In this document: piece after piece, positions 6,866 through 12,330 of the stretch
How positions within the stretch are numbered: the first letter of the stretch is position 1
How the letters are laid out: each line of letters begins with the position of its first letter
Assembly (NCBI GenBank): GCA_013812695.1
Contig: JACCSZ010000339.1
Coordinates: forward strand, 1 to 12,330
Length of the DNA stretch: 12,330 nucleotides
Direction of reading: 5' to 3'
Source: Gemmatimonadales bacterium
Lineage (GTDB): Bacteria > Gemmatimonadota > Gemmatimonadetes > Gemmatimonadales > GWC2-71-9
The notes under the pieces: generated by a model
What the model saw: only the letters and a program-made list of their open reading frames with translations
Databases searched by the model: none
What the model was told of the DNA's origin: nothing
Program-made: the position numbers and the translations under genes

Positions 6866-7528
6866 ATGGCGACGACTTTGGAAGCAACGTCTCGAACACA
6901 GACCGGGGCGACGCCCGGGCCACTGCCATGGTACCGTGACCGGAATCGGCAACTGATGGTCATCGCCGTGGCGGTGGTGGCCGCCGGCCTGATTGGCTGG
7001 TTCCTGGTTTCGAGCGGGCGGCGGAAGGAGGAGTTCGCGGCGCGGAGCTTGAATCAGGCCCGAGCCGCCGCCGAGGCCGGCAACCTGCCGCTCGCCTCGA
7101 GCGAGCTCCAGAAGCTGATCCAGACTTATGGCGGGACCGATGCCGCGGACGAGGCCGTCATCACGCTCAACCAGGTGCGGATGGTCAACGGGCAGAGTGA
7201 GCTGGCGGTGGTGGGCCTCAGGAATTTCCTCGCCACGGAACCGGCGCCCCAGTACTCGGCGCCGGCCCATGGGCTGCTGGGCGCCGCGCTCGAGAACGCC
7301 GGCAGGTACGCGGACGCGGGTGCGGCCTTCGCGAATGCCTCCAAGGCGGCGGATCTCGACTACCTGAGGGCGCGGTATCTCATCGACGCAGCGCGCGCGT
7401 ACCGCGGAGGCGGCAAGCTTCAGGAGGCGGTTTCAGCGTATCGGTCGGTGATCCGACAGTATCCCACGACGTCCAGCGTCACCGAGGCAAAGGTTCGTCT
7501 GGCGGAGTTGACGGACGGGAAGATGTAG
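6866..7528 (+). CDS. Membrane-anchored TPR protein (YfgM/TPR_21-like)
   Basis: The 220-residue protein begins with about 28 polar residues. One hydrophobic segment (about 30-48) is followed by R-R-K, then a long alanine-rich helical region made of TPR-like repeats: roughly 58-90 (ending L-I-Q-T-Y), 132-162 (G-A-A-L-E-N-A-G-R-Y-A-D-A-G-A-A-F) and 172-200 (A-R-A-Y-R-G-G-G-K-L-Q-E-A-V-S-A-Y). This layout resembles YfgM-like proteins, which work as periplasmic co-chaperones near the Sec translocon. The function here is inferred only from architecture. The ATG at 6866 is chosen; the ATG at 6854 in frame is also possible, with AAGAGG (6847-6852) only 1 nt before it but 13 nt before 6866. The frame stays open back to 6620, but that part runs through the tRNA 3' end and is not coding. 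A clear terminator follows the stop. Confidence 0.8.
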   Translation: MATTLEATSRTQTGATPGPLPWYRDRNRQLMVIAVAVVAAGLIGWFLVSSGRRKEEFAARSLNQARAAAEAGNLPLASSELQKLIQTYGGTDAADEAVITLNQVRMVNGQSELAVVGLRNFLATEPAPQYSAPAHGLLGAALENAGRYADAGAAFANASKAADLDYLRARYLIDAARAYRGGGKLQEAVSAYRSVIRQYPTTSSVTEAKVRLAELTDGKM

Positions 7529-7559
7529 CTGGGCTCAAGGCGGTAAGCGGCGGTCAGTT

Positions 7560-7597
7560 GCGGGCCCGAGGCGTTAGCTTGGGCCCGCGTTTCTGTT
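7560..7597 (+). terminator. Rho-independent terminator after the TPR gene
   Basis: GCGGGCCC (7560-7567) pairs perfectly with GGGCCCGC (7581-7588). Three more pairs (GAG with CTT, one of them G-U) close a 7-nt loop. The tail GTTTCTGTT (7589-7597) follows. It starts 32 nt past the TPR stop codon. Read on the other strand the stem is followed by AACTG, not a T-run, so it serves mainly the + strand. Confidence 0.85.
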
Positions 7598-7634
7598 GAG
7601 GGCAACGCCGGGCAAGACTTTGCGTTGATCTTGA

Positions 7635-7662
7635 ACGACGTATAAGAGGTATTATGTTAAGT
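7635..7662 (+). other. dif: Candidate dif site (XerC/XerD chromosome-dimer resolution site)
   Basis: The 28-bp site has an 11-6-11 layout. The right (XerD-type) arm TTATGTTAAGT (7652-7662) matches the E. coli dif XerD arm TTATGTTAAAT at 10 of 11 bases. The left (XerC-type) arm ACGACGTATAA (7635-7645) matches 6 of 11, including the ATAA-side inner end with one change. The 6-bp centre is GAGGTA (7646-7651). As in known dif sites the two arms form an imperfect inverted repeat, conserved at the inner TTAT/ATAA. It lies in an AT-rich island between convergent gene blocks. Convergence is expected at a replication terminus, where genes follow the forks. A single site cannot be proven without the genome's XerC/XerD and strand skew. 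Confidence 0.65.
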
Positions 7663-7667
7663 TAACG

Positions 7668-7697
7668 TGGGGATAACTGTGGAGAAATGTGGAATCT
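7668..7697 (+). repeat. Three phased decamers resembling DnaA boxes
   Basis: TGGGGATAAC (7668-7677), TGTGGAGAAA (7678-7687) and TGTGGAATCT (7688-7697) are head-to-tail with an exact 10-bp period. The first two each differ at one base from TGTGGATAA, the reverse complement of the consensus DnaA box TTATCCACA. The third keeps only the TGTGGA core. They begin 6 bp past the dif-like site. Helical phasing would put the three copies on one face of the DNA, suggesting cooperative protein binding. DnaA or an unknown terminus-binding protein are candidates. Confidence 0.5.
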
Positions 7698-7757
7698 CCT
7701 CGGACACGCGGCTGTAAGTCGGTGTCGAAGAGCGGCTTATACTCTAGCCCAGGCCCC

Positions 7758-8588
7758 CTACTCGGATTCCCACACCCCCCGGAAAACGAGCCTACCTTGC
7801 CCGCCTAGCCAGATGTCCGTCGCCGACCGGCGATCGAGCCGCGCTCTCACCCCGAGCGGCTGATTCCCCCGGCTCCGGAACCGCACCGGAAGCTCCGCCT
7901 CCTCCCGTGCAGCCAGCGCGACCCCGGCCGCCACGGTCCCGGTCCCGCAGGCGAGCGTCTCTCCCTCCACGCCGCGCTCGAACGTCCGGATGTGCCAGTC
8001 CGTACTCGGCGACAGTGGCGGCGATACGAAGTTGACGTTCGCGCCGCCCGAGCCAAGGCTCGGGTCGGACCGGAGGCGCCCGCCCCGGCCCACAACGTCC
8101 ACACGTTCGACGTCGTCCACCCGGACGACCAGATGCGGGACGCCCACCGTGGCGAACTCCATCCAGTGCTCTCCATCGACCGGCTGGACCCCCGGCGGGA
8201 CCGCGGCGTCCAGCACGAAGTCGGCCAGGTGAATTTCCGCCTGGTCATCGTCGGCGTCGCCGTTCCCTTCCACCGGCCCCGCGTCGGTGAGCAGGCACAG
8301 CCGGCCTGGCGCGGCGAGCTCGAGCAAGACTGCGAGCCGCATGCTGCACAGCGCGGCGTTCCCGCACATGGCCGCGCGCGATCCGTCCGAGTTCCAGTAC
8401 GTCATGCGCACTGCGCCCGGCCGCTCGGGCGTCAGGATCACGAGCCCGTCGCCACCGACGCCGGTGCGGCGATCGCACACCCGCACGACGCGCTCGACGG
8501 GCCACTCGGCCGGCGTCGTGCCGCGGCCATCGAGCATGACGAAGTCGTTTCCCGATCCCGTCATCTTGTAGATCGCGGTCCCGCTCAC
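7758..8588 (-). CDS. dapF: Diaminopimelate epimerase
   Basis: DapF interconverts LL- and meso-diaminopimelate, giving the peptidoglycan cross-link residue and the precursor of lysine. It is a cytoplasmic, cofactor-free two-cysteine racemase. The 276-residue protein has normal length. It begins with K-M-T-G-S-G-N-D-F (8-16) and has both active-site cysteines: C75 in M-C-G-N-A and C214 in E-T-L-A-C-G-T-G-T. R-T-F-E-R-G-V-E-G-E-T (201-211) and V-G-G-D-G (44-48) are conserved. The GTG at 8588 is chosen as start. It overlaps the glycosyltransferase stop (GTGA), and the longer open frame upstream lies inside that gene and lacks family character. This is the last gene of the right operon. No convincing - strand terminator was seen beyond its stop (TAG at 7758-7760). 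Confidence 0.95.
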   Translation of the reverse strand: MSGTAIYKMTGSGNDFVMLDGRGTTPAEWPVERVVRVCDRRTGVGGDGLVILTPERPGAVRMTYWNSDGSRAAMCGNAALCSMRLAVLLELAAPGRLCLLTDAGPVEGNGDADDDQAEIHLADFVLDAAVPPGVQPVDGEHWMEFATVGVPHLVVRVDDVERVDVVGRGGRLRSDPSLGSGGANVNFVSPPLSPSTDWHIRTFERGVEGETLACGTGTVAAGVALAAREEAELPVRFRSRGNQPLGVRARLDRRSATDIWLGGQGRLVFRGVWESE

Positions 8589-9304
8589 AATCCGCCCATC
8601 AGCGATTGGAGGCGCAGCCACCAGACCATCCAGATCGCCTCGCGGACAATACGCTTGTTCATCTTGCTCTGGCCCTCGACGCGATCGGTGAAGATGATCG
8701 GGATTTCGACGAGCCTGAACCCCTTCTTCCACGCGCGAAAACTCATCTCGATCTGAAAGGAATAGCCGTTCGAGCGGACCCGGTCGAGCTCGATCGACTC
8801 CAGCACCCGGCGCCGAAAGCACTTGAACCCACCCGTTGAATCGGTCAGCGGCAGCCCCGTGACCCGGCGGGCATACTCGTTCGCCCCGACCGAGAGGAGC
8901 AGCCGGGCGATGGGCCAGTTGATGACGTTGACCCCCGAGTGGTAGCGCGACCCAATCACCAGATCGGCTTGCTGGATGGCGCCCAGGAACTCGGGCAGAA
9001 ACTTGGGATCGTGGCTGAAGTCGGCATCCATCTCGAACACGAGGTCGTATCCGCGCTCCAAGGCCCAGGCGAAGCCGGCCAGGTACGCCTTCCCGAGCCC
9101 CGCCTTCTCAGGGCGATGGAGCACGTGGATCCGGCATTCCGCCGCGGCCATCTCGTCGGCGAGCCGGCCGGTGCCATCCGGCGAGTTGTCGTCCACTATC
9201 AGGACCTCGAAACGGGGATCCTGGTGCAGTATCTGGGGGACGATGAGCGGAAGGTTGACGCGCTCGTTATAAGTGGGGATGACCACGAGCGCCCGGTCAG
9301 CCAC
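8585..9304 (-). CDS. GT2 glycosyltransferase, DPM1-like (polyprenyl-phosphate sugar synthase)
   Basis: Proteins of this type move a sugar, often mannose, from a nucleotide-sugar to polyprenyl phosphate on the cytoplasmic face of the membrane. The 239-residue product has P-T-Y-N-E (10-14), V-D-D-N-S-P-D-G-T (37-45), the metal-binding D-A-D (93-95) in E-M-D-A-D-F-S-H-D-P, G-S-R-Y (118-121), D-S-T-G-G-F-K-C-F (155-163) and S-K-M (213-215). All fit DPM1 better than other GT2 groups. There are no clear membrane helices; the tail is amphipathic with W-M-V-W-W (225-229). The start is taken as GTG 9304, overlapping the upstream stop by 8 nt, with GGAG about 10 nt before it. The ATG at 9322 adds six residues but has no ribosome binding site. 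Donor sugar and lipid are not decided by sequence. Confidence 0.9.
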   Translation of the reverse strand: MADRALVVIPTYNERVNLPLIVPQILHQDPRFEVLIVDDNSPDGTGRLADEMAAAECRIHVLHRPEKAGLGKAYLAGFAWALERGYDLVFEMDADFSHDPKFLPEFLGAIQQADLVIGSRYHSGVNVINWPIARLLLSVGANEYARRVTGLPLTDSTGGFKCFRRRVLESIELDRVRSNGYSFQIEMSFRAWKKGFRLVEIPIIFTDRVEGQSKMNKRIVREAIWMVWWLRLQSLMGGL

Positions 9305-11663
9305 GTGTCTGGTTCTCCACATGCTGGCGTCGGCGCCGAGGCCACGCCGGCGCGGCGAGCAGGGCCATTGTCACGAACACCGCCGCGAACGTCACGAGCT
9401 TGCCACGGGCGTATGCCGCCGAGGCGAAGTGCAGCGTGACCTCGCGCGCGCCGGGCGGCACCACCACGCTGAGCAGCGCATGATCGGCCCGGTGAACCGG
9501 CGTGGGCGTTCCGTCGATCGTGGCGTGCCAGTCCGGGTACCAGGTTTCCCCGATGACGAGGTACGCGGGCTTCTCCGCTGAGCCCGCCAGGGTGATGCGC
9601 ATGCGTCCCGGCTGCCACTCCGCAAGCGTCGGCCGCACGGGCACCGGCGCGGGGGCCTGTCCGCCCCGGATCGGCTCCGGTGCGAGTCCGGACACCGTGT
9701 CCGAGTACAGCGCGATGGCGTTGTGGGGGAACCGCGGATCGATCACCGTCGGCACGACTTGATCCTCCGGCAGCTTGGCCGCGCCTGGGACGATGCGAAC
9801 ATAGGACGGCAGCGTATCGCGCTCGAGCAGCACGGCTGGCGAACCGGGCGTCGTTGTGACTGGGCCAAGCACCTGGTGGAATCCGGGCACCGCCTGTGGC
9901 TGCGGAAGCAGCAGGTAGCGGACGCCGAGCAGGTCCAGGAGCGCCGGACTGCCCGCGTTCGGCCACTGGCCCTTCCCGCCCAGCAGCTCGTCGTAGAACC
10001 GGACCTCGTTGCCATGGTAGCCCAGCATGGTCTGAATGCCGTGCGCCATGAGGTACGAGCCCTGGTACACACCGGCGTCGAGCACCCGGAACGGCATCCG
10101 TTCGGCGCGGAGCTTCGACGTGACGGGATCGTCGCGGAACTCTTCCGAGGCGGGATCGCGAAACGCGAAGAATAGCCGGTCGACCGTCCAGAGATCACCG
10201 ACCACGATGACGGCGAGAGCAGCGGCAGCCAGGCTCCCCTGCAGGCGCCCGCGCCACACCGCCCAAAGCACTCCACCCCCGGCGAGCGCCACCATCATCA
10301 GGCGCAGAGCACCGTTACGGAGCGCCGGCGCGTTCGCGGCGACCCGCGCCGCCTGTTCGGGGCTGGCCAGTGCGGTGGCCACGGATTGAAGCGCGCCGGC
10401 CGTGCCCAGCACCCCGAGCGCCACGGCGACGACCAGCGGTACCAGTAGCGCGCGCAGGGTCACCTGACCGCCGAGCAGACGATCGGCACCGAGCGCGGCG
10501 CAGGCGGCCACGGGCAGTGCCACGAGGAAGAACGCCATGCCCGGCGCGCGCACTTTGTCCATCATGGGCATGAGCTCGTACCACACGTTATAGAACGGGG
10601 TGTGGCCGCCGAGCGAAACCAACAGGAACAGCAGCGCGACGACCCCGAGCGCGATCACGAGCCTGCGTCGGGCGCGGTCGCCGACTCCGAGGACCGCCAG
10701 CCCGACCACCACCGCCCCGAGATACTCGGTATGCAGCTTGAAGAAGTTGCGCCCCCAATACCCGTCGAGCACGCCGTTGAACTGCGGCAAGATGGTCGTT
10801 ACGAGTTCCTCGGGAGGCATCGAGAACAGAATGGCGTACTCCCATCCACCGCTCGGCCCTCCCGCGCCGCGGGGAGAGTACGGAATGTACTGCAGAAACG
10901 GGAGCACCTGGATGGACGCGAGCGCGACGCCGAGGAGCACCGCACCGAACGCCAGGCCGAGCTCGATGGGCCATCGGAGTCCGGCAGGACGAGAGGGATC
11001 GAAAAACACCAGATACAGAGTCCAGAGCCCACCGGCCACCAGGAGATAGTAGGTCATCTGGTAGTGCGGGCTCAGCATGCAGAGCCCTACGCTCAAAGCC
11101 AGCACTCCGTAACCCCACGGACGGCGGTCGCGGATGGCGCGAACGAGGGCGAGCAGCACCAGCGGCGCCAGCGCGGAGACGTACAGCTTCCCGTCGTGAC
11201 CCGGCCGCACCATCGACGCCACGATGCCGGAGAGCTCGTATGCGAGTCCGCCTACCAGCGCACCGGTCCAGCTCACCCGCAGCGCGCGGAGGAGGGCGTA
11301 CGTGCACGCGCCCGCCAGCACGAGGTGCGCGAAGAACCCGAGGTTCATGGCGGTATCGACGGGAAGAAACCAGCGCAGCCACGCGGTCGGGTAGAAGATG
11401 TCGCCGTGCTGGGCGGCGATGTATGGCATGCCTCCGAACAGGTACGGATTCCACTCGGGGATGCGGCCGGTGGCGCGGAACAGCTCGGCGCCGAACAACC
11501 GGAAGCCGTATCCCGCCACGTATTGATCGTCGCCCAGGAGCCATCGCCCCGCGAGCATGGGCCAGCACAGCGTGAGGGCCGCCGCGACAAACACCGCGCC
11601 GGCCACCACGGCCGGGCGACGCGGCTCGAAGGCGCCAGGCCGAACCGACTCAGGGTGCGACAC
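9297..11663 (-). CDS. YfhO-family membrane protein, probable GT-C glycosyltransferase
   Basis: This is a large inner-membrane protein of 788 residues with many hydrophobic segments. The first is at about 18-37, and a periplasmic-type loop follows with G-D-D (44-46), P-E-W-N-P-Y-L-F-G-G-M-P-Y (69-81) and H-G-D-I-F-Y-P (86-92). This pattern and R-P-G-H-D-G-K-L (153-160) are characteristic of the YfhO family. Near the C-terminus, G-E-T-W-Y-P-D-W-H-A (705-714) and a beta-rich soluble domain (to ~746) precede a last membrane helix (~754-774) and a basic tail. In Bacillus, YfhO works with a GT2 lipid-sugar synthase to glycosylate an envelope polymer. By analogy it may use the lipid-linked sugar made by the next gene. 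The start is GTG 11663, 14 nt inside the upstream gene, with GGAG 5 nt before it. The frame is open 155 codons farther but out of frame with the neighbour. Confidence 0.88.
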   Translation of the reverse strand: MSHPESVRPGAFEPRRPAVVAGAVFVAAALTLCWPMLAGRWLLGDDQYVAGYGFRLFGAELFRATGRIPEWNPYLFGGMPYIAAQHGDIFYPTAWLRWFLPVDTAMNLGFFAHLVLAGACTYALLRALRVSWTGALVGGLAYELSGIVASMVRPGHDGKLYVSALAPLVLLALVRAIRDRRPWGYGVLALSVGLCMLSPHYQMTYYLLVAGGLWTLYLVFFDPSRPAGLRWPIELGLAFGAVLLGVALASIQVLPFLQYIPYSPRGAGGPSGGWEYAILFSMPPEELVTTILPQFNGVLDGYWGRNFFKLHTEYLGAVVVGLAVLGVGDRARRRLVIALGVVALLFLLVSLGGHTPFYNVWYELMPMMDKVRAPGMAFFLVALPVAACAALGADRLLGGQVTLRALLVPLVVAVALGVLGTAGALQSVATALASPEQAARVAANAPALRNGALRLMMVALAGGGVLWAVWRGRLQGSLAAAALAVIVVGDLWTVDRLFFAFRDPASEEFRDDPVTSKLRAERMPFRVLDAGVYQGSYLMAHGIQTMLGYHGNEVRFYDELLGGKGQWPNAGSPALLDLLGVRYLLLPQPQAVPGFHQVLGPVTTTPGSPAVLLERDTLPSYVRIVPGAAKLPEDQVVPTVIDPRFPHNAIALYSDTVSGLAPEPIRGGQAPAPVPVRPTLAEWQPGRMRITLAGSAEKPAYLVIGETWYPDWHATIDGTPTPVHRADHALLSVVVPPGAREVTLHFASAAYARGKLVTFAAVFVTMALLAAPAWPRRRRQHVENQTRG

Positions 11664-12330
11664 GCGCTCTCCAGTGCGGTCGGATGAGGAACGGGACCGC
11701 GGCCCCGACCTCGGTAATCGTGAGCAGTACTCGCGAGGCCAGCGCCAGCGCCGTCGCGGCACCGATCCCGAGCGGACCCTGCAGCATGAGGATGAACAGC
11801 CCTTCCCGTACGCCAAGGCCACCGGGGGCGAACAGCGCCAGGAAGCCGGCAAGATACGACGCCGTGAACACGGCGATCGCGAGCGCCGGGCGCAGGCCCG
11901 CGGACGGCAGGAGCCCGCGGGCCAGCATCCAGAGCGCCACGCCATAGCCAAGCCACGCGACCAGGTTCGCCACGATCCCGAGCCCGATGCCGATCGCCGG
12001 GGGTGTGCCGCGGGAGGCATCGTCGGATGATGCGAACCTGAGCAGCCGGCGCAGGAACGGGGGCCAGAGCAGGAGCAGCGCACCGACCACCGCGGCCGCG
12101 ACGAGCAGCCCGAGTGAGAGGCCGGCACCCGGGTAGGCTGCTTCGATGGCCCCCCGCCCCGTCAGCCCGGCGACCGCGGCTCCGCTCCCGATGGCGAGCA
12201 CCTGCAGCACGATCGCCGACCCGGTGGCGGCCCACGGCGCGATCCCCGCACGCTGCGCCATCAGCGCCATCCCGGCCACCGCCCAGACCTTGCCCGGCAG
12301 GTACTTCCCCAGGCTCGACACCGTCCAGAT
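11650..12330 (-). CDS. LPG-synthase-TM / UPF0104 membrane protein, 5' end outside window
   Basis: The frame is open to the right edge, so the N-terminus is missing; 226 C-terminal residues are seen. They contain L-G-K-Y-L-P-G-K-V-W close to the edge, and A-P-G-G-L-G-V-R-E-G about 60 residues from the end, both hallmarks of the LPG_synthase_TM (UPF0104) family. Six or so hydrophobic segments alternate with short loops, and there is no soluble C-terminal domain. Relatives include the membrane part of MprF, which flips lipids, and AglD-like proteins of archaea, in which such a domain is joined to a GT2 enzyme. The GTG at 12321 is not the true start, because similarity continues through it. The stop at 11650-11652 overlaps the YfhO-family start by 14 nt. 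A role in moving a lipid or lipid-sugar is inference. Confidence 0.88.
   Translation of the reverse strand: MWTVSSLGKYLPGKVWAVAGMALMAQRAGIAPWAATGSAIVLQVLAIGSGAAVAGLTGRGAIEAAYPGAGLSLGLLVAAAVVGALLLLWPPFLRRLLRFASSDDASRGTPPAIGIGLGIVANLVAWLGYGVALWMLARGLLPSAGLRPALAIAVFTASYLAGFLALFAPGGLGVREGLFILMLQGPLGIGAATALALASRVLLTITEVGAAVPFLIRPHWRARVAP
11665..11675 (-). promoter_or_regulatory. Ribosome binding site deciding the YfhO-family gene start
   Basis: On the - strand a GGAG motif (within 11665-11675 on + coordinates) lies about 5 nt before GTG 11663. It lies inside the end of the upstream gene. It favours the short start over the long open frame that reaches 12128. Confidence 0.65.

Noticed and set aside
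7631..7658. Promoter-like pair TTGAAC (7631-7636) and TATGTT (7653-7658) on the + strand
   Set aside because: Spacing of 16 is acceptable, but no + strand gene follows, and the second element is part of the better-matching dif XerD arm. A small RNA cannot be excluded.
7681..7726. Weak hairpins (GGAGA/TCTCC at 7681-7699, GACAC/GTGTC at 7703-7726) as a terminator for dapF
   Set aside because: Only 5-bp stems with large loops and no T-run on the - strand.
10602..11687. 361-aa open frame on the + strand
   Set aside because: Antisense to the YfhO-family gene, whose coding character and motifs are clear.
11664..12128. 155-codon extension of the YfhO-family frame
   Set aside because: It is the out-of-frame reading of the UPF0104 gene on the same strand, serine/arginine-rich, and the GTG at 11663 has its own GGAG.

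Overview
The window is G+C-rich bacterial chromosomal DNA. Its gene content is housekeeping and cell envelope. The gene order, the style of the MerR-like regulator and the YfhO-type membrane protein are reminiscent of Gemmatimonadota. That assignment is an impression from sequence and synteny, not a search result. dapF (meso-diaminopimelate) fits a peptidoglycan-containing, probably diderm cell. No insertion sequences, CRISPR arrays, phage genes or broken genes were seen.

Left half (1-6452, all + strand): a very tightly packed gene train. It runs from the tail of a DUF512-type protein through der (ribosome assembly GTPase), plsY and gpsA (acyl-glycerol-phosphate synthesis), a small MerR-like regulator, surE, pcm (repair and survival), a DedA membrane protein and acylphosphatase to apt (adenine salvage). 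Eight of nine junctions overlap by 1-19 nt, which points to one translationally coupled operon. The exception is pcm-dedA, a 27-nt gap carrying a good ribosome binding site. gpsA and plsY act together: GpsA makes sn-glycerol-3-phosphate and PlsY acylates it.

Middle (6453-7757): a complete tRNA-Arg(CCT) gene, a membrane-anchored TPR protein with its own intrinsic terminator, and then an AT-rich non-coding stretch where + and - strand genes converge. This stretch holds a strong candidate for the chromosome-dimer resolution site dif (7635-7662). Immediately beside it lie three decamers in exact 10-bp phase that resemble DnaA boxes. Convergent genes on both sides fit a replication terminus better than an origin.

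Right half (7758-12330, all - strand, read right to left): a four-gene overlapping operon. It comprises an LPG-synthase-TM/UPF0104 membrane protein (cut by the window edge), a 788-aa YfhO-family membrane protein (GT-C-like), a DPM1-like GT2 glycosyltransferase and dapF. The first three together look like a polyprenyl-phosphate-sugar glycosylation module: synthesis of a lipid-linked sugar, a multi-pass membrane protein that could move it or its acceptor, and a membrane transferase. It is the best candidate in this window for an undescribed system, but its donor sugar and target cannot be read from the sequence.
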